A program made the position numbers and the translations under genes. A stretch of DNA of 64,000 nucleotides from Solirubrobacter sp963736505 (GTDB lineage: Bacteria; Actinomycetota; Thermoleophilia; Solirubrobacterales; Solirubrobacteraceae), in NCBI GenBank assembly GCA_963736505.1, contig CAVTOZ010000001.1:186001-250000 (forward strand). Reading direction: 5' to 3'. Below are positions 25,076 through 33,816 of this stretch, piece after piece (within the stretch, counting starts at the first letter, position 1; the number at the start of each line of letters is the position of its first letter). A model generated the notes under the pieces. That model had not been told where the DNA came from and searched no databases. It worked only from the letters and a program-made list of their open reading frames with translations.

Positions 25076-26464
25076 ATGGCCACCACAGTGTCGAGCTCGG
25101 GGTCGGGCCTCGAGCGCCGTTTCCAGATCCGCGAGCGTGGTTCGACCGTGCGCACCGAGCTGCTCGGCGGCGTCGTGACGTTCCTGACGATGGCGTACAT
25201 CGTCTTCGTGAACCCCGCGATCCTCGGCGCCGCCGGGATGCCGGTCGGGGCGGTCACGGTGGCCACGGCGCTGGCGGCGGCGATCTTCACGACGCTGATG
25301 GGGCTGTTCACGAACCTGCCGTTCGCGCTCGCGTCCGGGCTCGGGCTCAACGCGGTGGTGGCGTTCGACCTGATCCTCGGCCGCAAGCTCGCGTGGCCGG
25401 TCGCGATGTCGTGCGTCGTGATCGAAGGCCTGATCGCGGTCGTGCTCGTCCTCGCCGGCCTGCGCGAGGCGATCATGCGCGCCATCCCGCACGAGATCAA
25501 GCTCTCGATCGGCGTCGGCATCGGCCTGTTCATCGCGCTCGTCGGGTTCCGCGACGCGGGGATCACGGTCAACGACCCGGCGACGGGGATCGGGCTCGGC
25601 GTGCTCACCGGCGGCCCGCAGCTGATCGCGCTCGGCGGGCTGCTGGTGGCGGTCGTCCTGACCGCGCGCGGCTTCAAGGGCGCGATCCTCGCGGGCATCT
25701 TCACCGCGACGGTCCTGGGCCTGATCTTCGGCGTGCTCGACGGGCCGGACAAGATCGCCGAGATCCCGAAGTCCGGCTCGTTCTCGACGATCGGCGACGC
25801 GCTCGATCCGTCCAACCTCGCCGACGCGATCACGTGGGCGCTCGTGCCGGTGATCTTCGTGCTCTTCATGAGCGACTTCTTCGACACCGTCGGCACCGCC
25901 GTCGCGGTGTCGAGCGCCGGCGGGCTGCTGAACGAGAAGGGCGAGGTGCCCAAGCTCAAGCGCCTGCTGCTGGTCGACTCGTTCGCCGCCGCCGGCGGCG
26001 GCGCGATGGGCGTCTCGAGCGTGACGACGTACGTCGAGTCCGGCGCCGGCGTGTCGGAGGGCGCGCGCACCGGCCTCGCGTCGCTCGTCACCGGCGGCCT
26101 GTTCGTGCTGACGATCTTCTTCGTGCCGCTGATCGCCGTCGTCGCGCAGGGCGTGAAGGTCGGCGACGCGACGATCTACCCGGCCGTCGCGCCCGCGCTG
26201 ATCATGATCGGCTACCTGATGCTGCGGCTCGTCGCGGACATCGACTGGAAGCGCCCGGAGGCCGGCATCCCGACCTTCTTCGTGATCGCCGCCATCCCGC
26301 TGACGTTCTCGATCAGCGCCGGCATCGGCCTCGGCGTGCTCGCCTACGTGGCGGTCATGGTCGGCACGAACCGCGCGCGCCAGATCCATCCGCTGATGTG
26401 GGCGCTCGTCCCGCTCTTCCTCGCGTTCTTCGCCTCGGATTGGCTCGAGGCGAACGTCTTCTAG
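25076..26464 (+). CDS. NCS2/AzgA-type purine permease
   Basis: A 462-residue transporter with about 13 hydrophobic segments. AzgA signatures are clear: ERGSTVRTELLGGVVTFLTMAY at the start, ASGLGLNA, the FMSDFFDTVGT motif in the middle, and SSVTTYVESGAGVSEGARTGL. AzgA proteins import adenine, guanine or hypoxanthine by proton symport. The ATG at 25076 follows 53 bp of spacer after the M1 gene. Its last 4 bp overlap the convergent GMC gene. Confidence 0.9.
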   Translation: MATTVSSSGSGLERRFQIRERGSTVRTELLGGVVTFLTMAYIVFVNPAILGAAGMPVGAVTVATALAAAIFTTLMGLFTNLPFALASGLGLNAVVAFDLILGRKLAWPVAMSCVVIEGLIAVVLVLAGLREAIMRAIPHEIKLSIGVGIGLFIALVGFRDAGITVNDPATGIGLGVLTGGPQLIALGGLLVAVVLTARGFKGAILAGIFTATVLGLIFGVLDGPDKIAEIPKSGSFSTIGDALDPSNLADAITWALVPVIFVLFMSDFFDTVGTAVAVSSAGGLLNEKGEVPKLKRLLLVDSFAAAGGGAMGVSSVTTYVESGAGVSEGARTGLASLVTGGLFVLTIFFVPLIAVVAQGVKVGDATIYPAVAPALIMIGYLMLRLVADIDWKRPEAGIPTFFVIAAIPLTFSISAGIGLGVLAYVAVMVGTNRARQIHPLMWALVPLFLAFFASDWLEANVF

Positions 26465-28047
26465 TGCCGCGAGGGCGGCACGTGGCTCATCGCGTGCTCG
26501 GCCAGCGCCGTGATCGTGAGGCTCGGGTTGACGCCGACGTTGGCCGGCACCGCCGCGCCGTCGCAGACGAGCAGGTTCTCGTAGCCGAACACGCGCTGGC
26601 GGGCATCGACCACGCCTGACGCCGGGTCCGCCCCGATCACCGCGCCGCCGAGGATGTGGGCCGTCGACGGGATGTTGGCGCCCGCCTCCATGATCGAGCT
26701 CTGGGCGATCCCGCCGGTGCGCTCGGCAAGCCACTCCGCGAACTGGTTGGCGACGGGGATGAACGTCGGGTTCGGCCGCTCCGGGTCCTGCTCGGTCGTC
26801 AGCCGCACGCGTCCGTGCCGGCCAGGCCGGGCGCGCAGCGCGATCGCGTTGTCGAGCGACTGCATGACCAGCACGATCACCGTGCGCTTCGACCAGCCGC
26901 GCGGGTTGAGCGTGCGGGCGAACAGCCGCGGATGGCGCAGCGCGGCGCGCGCGAGCTTCAGCGGCCGCGTGACGCGCGTGCCGTCGCCGGTCAGCAGCGT
27001 GAACAGGGGCGACGTGCCGTCGCCGGCGTCGCCGTAGACCACGGTCTCGATGTGCGTGTCCGGGTCGGGGTAGATCGAGCCCGTGATCGCGACCCGGCGC
27101 GAGATGTCCTCCGAGCCCCGCGGCAGCGTCACCGCGAGGATCGACTCCGAGTTCGTGCGCACGAGCTCGCCGAGCCGGCTGGAGATCCGCGGGAGCGAGC
27201 CGTTGAGGCGGCACGCCGCGAGCAGCCGGTTCGTGCCCAGCGCGCCGGCCGCGACGACCACCCCGCGCGCCGTGTGCACCTGGCGATCGCGCCGCAGGCC
27301 CATCGAACGCTCCGTCGTGACCGCGTAGCCCTCGGAGCCGTCCGCCGCGCCGAGCGGCCGGATGTCGACGACGGTGCGCTCGGCGAGGATCCGCGCGCCG
27401 GCCCGCTCCGCGAACCACAGGTAGTTCTTCACGAGCGTGTTCTTGGCGCCGACCGGGCAGCCGACCATGCAGCGCCCGCAGCGCGTGCAGCCGGTGCGAT
27501 CCGGCCCGATGCCGCCGAAGTACGGGTCGGCGACGGTCACCCCCGCCTCGCCGAGGAACACGCCGACGCGCGTCTTCGCGTACGTGTCCGGGACGCCGAT
27601 CTCGTGCGCGTAGACGCGCAGGTGGTCGTCGGCGGGATCGTCCTCGTCGTAGCCGACGACGCCGAGCATCCGCTCCGCCTCGTCGTAGTGCGGCGCGAGC
27701 GCGACCTGCCAGTCGGAGAGATCGCGCCACTGCGCGTCCTCGTAGAAGCGCGCCGGCGCGCGGTAGAGCGTGTTCGCGTAGACGAGCGAGCCGCCGCCGA
27801 CGCCCGCCCCGCTGACGATCGCGACGTCCTTGAAGATCGTCAGCCGGAAGATCCCGTTGAGGCCCAGCTTCGGCGCGTACCAGTAGCGCCGCAGGTCCCA
27901 CGCCGACTTCGGCAGCTCGTCGTCGCCGAAGCGCCGCCCCGCCTCGAGCAGGCCGACCGAGTAGCCCTTCTGGGCGAGCCGCAGCGCGCTGACGCTTCCG
28001 CCGAAGCCCGAGCCCACCACCAGCCAGTCGAAATTGTAACGTCGCAC
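26461..28047 (-). CDS. GMC oxidoreductase, cholesterol-oxidase-like
   Basis: A 528-residue flavoprotein: FAD dinucleotide site VGSGFGGSVSALRLAQKG (10-27), GAGVGGGSLVY at about 80-90, and a C-terminal domain ending NPSLTITALAEHAMSH. It most resembles mycobacterial ChoD-type enzymes, including a CTRCGRCMVGCP cysteine array near 188-199 of the CxxCxxCxxxC type. These oxidise sterol-like alcohols; the actual substrate here is unknown. GTG start at 28047. Downstream of but separate from the thiolase operon. Confidence 0.85.
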   Translation of the reverse strand: MRRYNFDWLVVGSGFGGSVSALRLAQKGYSVGLLEAGRRFGDDELPKSAWDLRRYWYAPKLGLNGIFRLTIFKDVAIVSGAGVGGGSLVYANTLYRAPARFYEDAQWRDLSDWQVALAPHYDEAERMLGVVGYDEDDPADDHLRVYAHEIGVPDTYAKTRVGVFLGEAGVTVADPYFGGIGPDRTGCTRCGRCMVGCPVGAKNTLVKNYLWFAERAGARILAERTVVDIRPLGAADGSEGYAVTTERSMGLRRDRQVHTARGVVVAAGALGTNRLLAACRLNGSLPRISSRLGELVRTNSESILAVTLPRGSEDISRRVAITGSIYPDPDTHIETVVYGDAGDGTSPLFTLLTGDGTRVTRPLKLARAALRHPRLFARTLNPRGWSKRTVIVLVMQSLDNAIALRARPGRHGRVRLTTEQDPERPNPTFIPVANQFAEWLAERTGGIAQSSIMEAGANIPSTAHILGGAVIGADPASGVVDARQRVFGYENLLVCDGAAVPANVGVNPSLTITALAEHAMSHVPPSRH

Positions 28048-28066
28048 GAAGGTTGAAAGGCCCGTC

Positions 28067-28090
28067 GGCCCCGGCCGCAGGTGCCGGGCC
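28067..28090 (-). terminator. possible hairpin between SDR and GMC genes
   Basis: GGCCCCGGC and GCCGGGCC pair around a 7-nt loop with one bulge. On the minus strand it follows the SDR stop and is trailed by a short CTTTC run, so it could end the thiolase-ACAD-SDR transcript before the GMC gene. Weak, as there is no real U-tract. Confidence 0.3.
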
Positions 28091-28123
28091 GCGAAGGCCG
28101 CAACCGGAGGGCGAAACCCGATA

Positions 28124-28771
28124 CTAACCGAGGGCTATGTGCGGCACGACGCAGTTCGGCGACAGGCGCAGCAGGAACGCCAGCGCCTCCGCGACGTCCG
28201 ACGGCGGGATCAGGGCCGAGCGATCCTCGACGTACGCCGTCAGCTCGGTCTCGACCGTGCCCGGGCACAGCGCGCACGAGCGGATCCCGTCGAGCTCCTT
28301 GTTCATCGCCTGCGTGAACGCGATCAGGCCTGCCTTGGCGGCCGAGTAGACCGACAGCCACGGCTGGCCGTCGAGCCCGGCGACCGAGGCGACGTTGACC
28401 ACCCACGCGTCCCCGGCCGCGCGAAGCTGCGGCAGCGCCTCGCGGTAGAAGAGGATCGGCGTGCGCAGGTTCAGCGCGAGTTGGACGTCGACCCGGCTCG
28501 TCCTCAGCTCGCCCACGTCCTGCCCCATCCCGGTGCCGGCGTTGTTGACGAGCACGTCCAGGCGCCCGTGCACGGCGGCGTGGTGCGCGACCGCCGCGCG
28601 CACGCCGTCCTCCTCCAGCAGGTTCGCGGCGAACCATGCGCACCCGAGCTCGCGCGCCGCCTCCTCGGGCGCGCGCGAGACCAGCGTCAGCGCGTAGCCC
28701 TCGGCCGCCAGCCGGCGGGCGAGCGCGAGGCCGATGCCGCGCGAGCCGCCCGTGACCAGCGCCGCCTTCAC
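28124..28771 (-). CDS. SDR-family oxidoreductase
   Basis: A 215-residue short-chain dehydrogenase: TGGSRGIG cofactor turn (8-15), NNAGTG, the SVYSAAK catalytic Tyr-Lys pair, and a truncated C-terminus compared with typical 245-residue members. GTG start at 28771 overlaps the acyl-CoA dehydrogenase stop as GTGA. Last gene of the minus-strand thiolase-ACAD-SDR operon under the proposed IclR operator at 31.28 kb; it presumably oxidises or reduces a hydroxyacyl intermediate. Confidence 0.85.
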   Translation of the reverse strand: MKAALVTGGSRGIGLALARRLAAEGYALTLVSRAPEEAARELGCAWFAANLLEEDGVRAAVAHHAAVHGRLDVLVNNAGTGMGQDVGELRTSRVDVQLALNLRTPILFYREALPQLRAAGDAWVVNVASVAGLDGQPWLSVYSAAKAGLIAFTQAMNKELDGIRSCALCPGTVETELTAYVEDRSALIPPSDVAEALAFLLRLSPNCVVPHIALG

Positions 28772-30069
28772 AAGTCGGCGGCGACGCCGTCGAGCAGCGA
28801 CGCGAAGCGCGCCTGCGCCTCGCTCCGGCGCGTCGGCACGTGCTCGGACGGGACCTCGACGGCCTCGTACGCCGCGAGGATGCGGCGCGCCGCCGACTGG
28901 CGGTGGACCTCGTCGGCGCCGTCGTAGATGCGCGCGGCGCGCGCGTTGCGGTACATCGACTCCAGCGGCAGGTCGGTCGAGAAGCCGAGCGCGCCGTGCG
29001 CCTGCACGGCCCGGTCGATCACGTCGTACATCACCTGGGCGCCGTAGAACTTGATCAGCGAGATCTCCAGCCGCGCGTTGCGCGCGCCCTCGCGGTCGAT
29101 CTTCCAGGCGGCGTAGAGCGTCATCAGCCGCGCGGCGAGGATCTGCGCGGCGCTGTCCGCGACCCAGTTCTGGACCGTGCCCTTCTCCGACAGCAGCGAG
29201 CCGAACGCGTAGCGCGAGACGGCGCGCTCGCACAGCATCTCGTACGCGCGCTGGGACTGCCCGAGCCAGCGCATGCAGTGCTGGATGCGGCCCGGGCCGA
29301 GGCGCAGCTGCGCCAGCCAGAAGCCCTGGCCGGACTCGCCGAGCAGCGCCTCGGGGCCGACGCGGACGTCGCGGTAGACGATCTCCGCGTGCCCGTAGCC
29401 GCCGGCGCGGAAGCGCCGCGCGCCGCCGCTCGGGTCCTCCATCGTCGGCACGTCGCGCACGATCTCCACGCCGGCCGCATCGGCCGGGACGAGGAACATC
29501 GACGCGCGCTTGTGCGGCGCCGCGTCCGGCTCGCTGACCGCCATCACGACCAGCAGGTCGGCGACCGAGCCGTTGGACGTGAACCACTTGCGCCCGTTGA
29601 TCACCCAGCCGTCGCCGTCGCGGACCGCGGTCGTCTCCAGCAGCGTCGGGTCCGAGCCCGCGGTGCCCGGCTCGGTCATCGAGAACGCGCTGCGGATCTC
29701 GCCGGCCAGCAGCGGCTCCAGCCAGCGCTGCTTCTGGTCCTCCGTCCCGGAGGCCGCGATCAGCTCCGCGTTGCCGGCGTCGGGCGCCTGGCTGCCGAAC
29801 ACCGTCGGGCCGAACGCGCTGCGCCCGATCACCTCGTTCAGCAGCCCAAGCTGCAGCGCGCCGAAGCCCTGGCCGCCGAGCTCGGGCGACAGGTGCGCGG
29901 CCCACAGGCCCTGCTCCTTGACGCGCTCGCGCAGGGGCTCGAGCACGCGCGCGAACGCGGCCTCGTCGATGCCCTCCAGCACCTCGAGCGCGTACACCTC
30001 CTGCTCCATGAAGGAGCGCGCCCAGTCCAGCTGCGCCTGGAACTCAGGCTCAGTCGAGAAGTCCCACAT
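28768..30069 (-). CDS. acyl-CoA dehydrogenase (ACAD10/11-like)
   Basis: A 433-residue ACAD: LSPELGGQGFGALQLGLLNE, FSMTEPGTAGSDP flavin motif, WFTSNGS, and YDGADEVHRQSAARR at the C-terminus. An Asp stands where most ACADs have the catalytic Glu, as in the ACAD10/11 branch. It should desaturate an acyl-CoA. Middle gene of the operon; ATG 30069 shares one base with the thiolase stop. The ACAD11-like phosphotransferase partner domain is encoded separately at 34622. Confidence 0.9.
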   Translation of the reverse strand: MWDFSTEPEFQAQLDWARSFMEQEVYALEVLEGIDEAAFARVLEPLRERVKEQGLWAAHLSPELGGQGFGALQLGLLNEVIGRSAFGPTVFGSQAPDAGNAELIAASGTEDQKQRWLEPLLAGEIRSAFSMTEPGTAGSDPTLLETTAVRDGDGWVINGRKWFTSNGSVADLLVVMAVSEPDAAPHKRASMFLVPADAAGVEIVRDVPTMEDPSGGARRFRAGGYGHAEIVYRDVRVGPEALLGESGQGFWLAQLRLGPGRIQHCMRWLGQSQRAYEMLCERAVSRYAFGSLLSEKGTVQNWVADSAAQILAARLMTLYAAWKIDREGARNARLEISLIKFYGAQVMYDVIDRAVQAHGALGFSTDLPLESMYRNARAARIYDGADEVHRQSAARRILAAYEAVEVPSEHVPTRRSEAQARFASLLDGVAADL

Positions 30070-31229
30070 CAGCTCACGCGCTCCACGATCATCGCCATCC
30101 CCTGCCCGCCGCCCACGCACATCGTCTCGAGCCCGATGCTCCCGTCGAGCGTACGCAGGTCGTTGATGAGCGCCGTCATGATGCGCGCTCCGGTCATGCC
30201 GAACGGGTGACCGAGCGCGATCGCGCCCCCGTGCGGGTTCAGCTGCGCGTCGATGTCGATCCCGAGCTCGTCGCACACCGGGATCACCTGCGCCGCGAAC
30301 GCCTCGTTGAGCTCGACCACGTCGACGTCGGAGATCGTCATCCGCGCGCGGGCCAGCGCGCGCGTGACCGCCTCGATCGGGCCGATGCCCATGAGCTCCG
30401 GCTCCACGCCGCTGACCGCCGAGGCGAGGATGCGCACGAGCGGGGCGATCCCGAGCTCCGCGGCCTTCGCCTCCGACATCACGAGCACGGCGGCGGCGCC
30501 GTCGTTGAGCGGGCAGGAGTTGCCGGCTGTGACCGTCCCGCCGACGCGGAAGGACGGGCGCAGCTCGGCGAGCCGCTCCAGCGACGTGTCCGCGCGCGGA
30601 CCGTCGTCGACGGTCATGACGCTCCCGTCGGGGAGCGTGACCGGCACGATCTCGCGCGCGTGAACGCCGGCCTCGCGGGCCGCGATCGCGAGCCGGTGCG
30701 AGCGCAGCGCGAGCGCGTCCATCTCGGCGCGCGTGACGCCCCAGTCTTGGGCGACGTTCTCGGCCGTCTCGCCCATGGCGATGTAGAGGTCGTTGACGTA
30801 GTCCGGGCGCGCGGCGTCCACGAAGCGCGGGTGGCGATCGTCCTCGCGCCACCCGCGCCCCGCGGTTCGGCTCACGCTCTCCACGCCGGCCGCGACGTAG
30901 ACGTCGCCCTCCCCCGCCGCGATCGCGTGGTGGGCCATGCGGATGGCCTGCAGCGAGGACGCGCAGAAGCGGTTGACGGTGACGCCCGGCACGGTCGGCG
31001 GCAGTCCCGCCAGCTGGCCGGCGACGCGGCCGAGGTTCATCCCCTGCTCCCCGGCGCCGGACGCGGCGCCGCAGATCACGTCGTCGATGTCCGCCCGGTC
31101 GAGCGCCTCGACCTGCGCCAGCAGGGCGCGGATCGCATGCGCGGCGAGGTCGTCAGGGCGCACGCCGGCGAGGGAGCCCTTGAACGCCCTCCCGATCGGC
31201 GTGCGCACGGCGGCGACGATCACGGACAC
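30069..31229 (-). CDS. acetyl-CoA acyltransferase (thiolase)
   Basis: A 386-residue thiolase with active-site Cys89 (VNRFCASSLQ), His341 (ALGHPFG) and Cys371 (MCVGGGQG). It cleaves beta-ketoacyl-CoA with CoA, or condenses in reverse. GTG 31229 begins the conserved VIVAAVRTPIG sequence; ORF extension upstream is not conserved and would cross the operator. First gene of the minus-strand operon, about 50 bp from the centre of the proposed operator and divergent from the IclR gene. Confidence 0.93.
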   Translation of the reverse strand: MSVIVAAVRTPIGRAFKGSLAGVRPDDLAAHAIRALLAQVEALDRADIDDVICGAASGAGEQGMNLGRVAGQLAGLPPTVPGVTVNRFCASSLQAIRMAHHAIAAGEGDVYVAAGVESVSRTAGRGWREDDRHPRFVDAARPDYVNDLYIAMGETAENVAQDWGVTRAEMDALALRSHRLAIAAREAGVHAREIVPVTLPDGSVMTVDDGPRADTSLERLAELRPSFRVGGTVTAGNSCPLNDGAAAVLVMSEAKAAELGIAPLVRILASAVSGVEPELMGIGPIEAVTRALARARMTISDVDVVELNEAFAAQVIPVCDELGIDIDAQLNPHGGAIALGHPFGMTGARIMTALINDLRTLDGSIGLETMCVGGGQGMAMIVERVS

Positions 31230-31261
31230 GTCAGGGAGCTTTCCTGGGGTCCGCCGTCGTG

Positions 31262-31295
31262 CGCAAACCGCTTCTCCTGCAAGAAACGGGTTGCG
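31262..31295. promoter_or_regulatory. proposed IclR operator, site A
   Basis: Inverted repeat CGCAAACCGCTTCT - 6 nt - AGAAACGGGTTGCG, arms matching at 12 of 14 positions. Its centre is about 49 bp from both the thiolase start (31229) and the IclR start (31327). The same 14-6-14 architecture recurs at 40057 and 51249. Binding by the adjacent IclR protein is inferred. Confidence 0.72.
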
Positions 31296-31326
31296 AGCCC
31301 CTTGCGCGGTCGCGGAGGATTGCCCG

Positions 31327-32166
31327 GTGGTCAGCCGCGCCAAGACCCCTGAGGAACGCCGCAGCCGAGGTTCCGGACGCCCGACGCGCGAAGGCGTCCC
31401 GGCCGTCCTGCACACGGTCTCGATCCTGCGCTACCTGCAGGAGGTCGGCAACCGCCCGACGCCGATGATGGAGATCGCCCGCGCGCTCGACATCAACACG
31501 AGCACCTGCTTCAACATCCTGCGCACGCTCGCCGCCCAGCGGATCCTCAACTACGACGAGGACACGCGGCGCTACACGCTCGGCATGGCGCTGATCGAGT
31601 TCGCCTCGCTCGTCGACAGCCACGGCCACCTGCTCGCCGCCGCGCAGGCGCACGCGGACGCCGTCGCGCGCGAGGTCAACCACGTCGTGCTGATCTTCCG
31701 CAAGACCGAGGACGACGCGTTCCTGGTGGTCGGCAAGGCCGAGGGGCGACGGCCGCTGAAGGTGACGTCCACGCTCGGCGACCGGATCCCGCCCAACGGC
31801 GCCGTGGTCGCCAAGGCCTGGTACTCGTGGTGCAGCGACGAGGAGGTCGATCGCATGGTCGCGCTGCACGGGCTGCCCGCGCGCGCGCCGCACTCGATCA
31901 CCGGGATGCTCGACTTCAAGCGCGAGCTGGCCCGCACGCGGGCGCGCGGCTTCTCGATCAGCGTCGGCGAGTACTACGAGGAGCACAACGCGGTCGGCTG
32001 CGCGGTGCTCTCGCCCCAGAGCGAGCCGCAGCTGCTGCTCGTGATCACGGGCTTCGCCTCGCTGATCCCGGTCCAGTCGATGGCCGTGCTCGGTCGCCGG
32101 CTGCGGGCCGCGGCCGATGCGGTCGCTGCGGACGTGTTCGATACGACGACGGAAGGGACCCCGTGA
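31327..32166 (+). CDS. IclR-family transcriptional regulator
   Basis: A 279-residue regulator: basic N-terminal tail, winged helix-turn-helix (PMMEIARALDINTSTCFNIL, about residues 50-70), and a GAF-like effector domain with the characteristic PPNGAVVAKA and ITGFASLIP motifs. IclR proteins bind palindromic sites and respond to aromatic, acyl or ketone-type effectors. GTG 31327 is the start that places the HTH at the usual distance. Its stop overlaps the enoyl-CoA hydratase start (GTGA). Probable autoregulator and controller of the 28-52 kb catabolic genes through three similar operators (inference). Confidence 0.88.
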   Translation: MVSRAKTPEERRSRGSGRPTREGVPAVLHTVSILRYLQEVGNRPTPMMEIARALDINTSTCFNILRTLAAQRILNYDEDTRRYTLGMALIEFASLVDSHGHLLAAAQAHADAVAREVNHVVLIFRKTEDDAFLVVGKAEGRRPLKVTSTLGDRIPPNGAVVAKAWYSWCSDEEVDRMVALHGLPARAPHSITGMLDFKRELARTRARGFSISVGEYYEEHNAVGCAVLSPQSEPQLLLVITGFASLIPVQSMAVLGRRLRAAADAVAADVFDTTTEGTP

Positions 32167-32972
32167 AGATCGAGCCCGCGAGCTATTCGTTCCTGAACGT
32201 CGAGGTGCGCGAGGGGATCGTGTACATCGAGATGAACCGGCCGGAGCGGATGAACGCGTGCGACGCCCACGAGCACGAGGAGTTCCCGCGGATCCTGCGC
32301 GAGATCGCCGGCGACCCGGACGTGCTCGTCGCCGTCCTGCACGGCGCGGGGCGGGCGTTCTCGGTCGGGGCGACGTACGAGTGGATGGAGGACCTCACGC
32401 GCGACCGCGCGCTGATGCTCGAGCTGCAGGGACAGGTGCGCGAGCTCGTCCACGCCCACATCCAGAACGACAAGCCGGTCGTCGCCGCCGTCAACGGCTT
32501 CGCGACCGGGTCGGGGCTGATGTTCGCGCTGCTGTCGGACTACATCATCGTCGAGGAGCACGCGCGGATCGCCGACGGCCACGTCCAGGCCGCGCTCGCG
32601 GCCGGCGACGGCGGGACGATGATCTGGCCGCTCACGGTCGGCATCACGCGCGCCAAGCGCTACCTGATGACCGGCGACTGGATCGACGCCGTCGAGGCCG
32701 AGCGGATCGGCCTGGTGACCGAGATCGTGCCGACCGGCGACTCGCTCGCCCGCGCCACCGCGGTGGCCGAGCGGTTCCGCGCGATGCCGCAGCTCGCCGT
32801 CCGCTCGACCAAGCGCTCGATCAACCAGTGGCTCTCGCTCGGCGCGAGCACGAGCTTCGAGCTGTCCGCCGCGCTGGAGATGCAGACGTTCGACACGGGC
32901 GGCGAGGAGGTGCGCGCGGCCGTCGCGGCGCTGCGCGCCCAGGTCGCCGCCAAGAAGCAGCGCGCGAGCTGA
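32163..32972 (+). CDS. enoyl-CoA hydratase/isomerase family protein
   Basis: A 269-residue crotonase-fold enzyme: IEMNRPERMNA, oxyanion-hole segments HGAGRAFSVGA and NGFATGSGLM, then LSDYIIVEEHARI. One usual catalytic Glu position is replaced by LAAGDGGT, so the exact reaction (hydration, isomerisation or hydrolysis of an acyl-CoA) is open. GTG start overlaps the regulator's stop. Second gene of the long plus-strand operon 31327-38472. Confidence 0.87.
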   Translation: MKIEPASYSFLNVEVREGIVYIEMNRPERMNACDAHEHEEFPRILREIAGDPDVLVAVLHGAGRAFSVGATYEWMEDLTRDRALMLELQGQVRELVHAHIQNDKPVVAAVNGFATGSGLMFALLSDYIIVEEHARIADGHVQAALAAGDGGTMIWPLTVGITRAKRYLMTGDWIDAVEAERIGLVTEIVPTGDSLARATAVAERFRAMPQLAVRSTKRSINQWLSLGASTSFELSAALEMQTFDTGGEEVRAAVAALRAQVAAKKQRAS

Positions 32973-32973
32973 G

Positions 32974-33816
32974 ATGGAGCGGCCGCGCTTCACCGGCAAG
33001 GTCGCGCTGGTCACCGGCGCCGCGCGCGGGCAGGGCCGCTCGCACGCCGTCCGGCTCGCGGCCGAAGGCGCCGACCTCGTGCTGTGCGACCTGTGCGCCG
33101 ACATCGACACCGTGCCGTACGGGCTCGGGACCGACCACGACCTGCGCGAGACGGCCCGGATGGTCGGCGAGCACGGCCGCCGCGCGGTGATCTGCCGCGC
33201 CGACGTGCGCTCGACCGCCGATCTCGCGGCCGCGGTGGAGCGGGGCCTGTCCGAGCTCGGCCGGATCGACGTGCTCGTCTGCAACGCCGGGATCGCCGGC
33301 GTCTCGACGCTCGCCGAGATGAGCGACGCCGCCTGGCAGAACATGATCGACATCAACCTCACCGGCGTGTTCAAGACGATGCGCGCCGTCGTGCCGCACA
33401 TGGTCGAGCGCGGGTACGGCCGGATCGTCGCGACGTCGTCGATCGTCGGGCGCCAGGGCTCGGCCAACATCAGCCACTACGTCGCGGCCAAGTGGGGCGT
33501 GATCGGGCTCGTGAAGTCGCTGGCCGTCGAGGTGGCGGCGTCCGGCGTCACCGTCAACGCCGTGCTTCCGACCTCGGTCGACAGCCCGATGATCCAGAAC
33601 GAGGCCTTCCACCGGCTCTTCCTGCCGGACGCGGACGAGATCCGGATCGAGGAGGTCGAGGCCGCCTACACGGCGCTGAACCCGATCCCCGTCCCGTGGC
33701 TGGCGCCCAACGACGTCTCCGACGCGGTGCTCTTCCTCGCGTCCGACGAGGCGCGCTTCATCACCGGCGACGCGCTGGCCGTGGCGCTCGGCTGGAACGC
33801 GCGGATGGCGGCATGA
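32974..33816 (+). CDS. mycofactocin-coupled SDR-family oxidoreductase
   Basis: A 280-residue SDR with the insert that defines the mycofactocin-dependent (carveol-dehydrogenase-like) subfamily: GAARGQGRSHAVRLA at the cofactor turn and LCADIDTVPYGLGT after the second strand, plus the SHYVAAK catalytic pair. Members hold NAD tightly and reoxidise it through the peptide-derived cofactor mycofactocin (family knowledge). It would oxidise a secondary or terpenoid-type alcohol. One base after the hydratase stop. Confidence 0.88.
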   Translation: MERPRFTGKVALVTGAARGQGRSHAVRLAAEGADLVLCDLCADIDTVPYGLGTDHDLRETARMVGEHGRRAVICRADVRSTADLAAAVERGLSELGRIDVLVCNAGIAGVSTLAEMSDAAWQNMIDINLTGVFKTMRAVVPHMVERGYGRIVATSSIVGRQGSANISHYVAAKWGVIGLVKSLAVEVAASGVTVNAVLPTSVDSPMIQNEAFHRLFLPDADEIRIEEVEAAYTALNPIPVPWLAPNDVSDAVLFLASDEARFITGDALAVALGWNARMAA

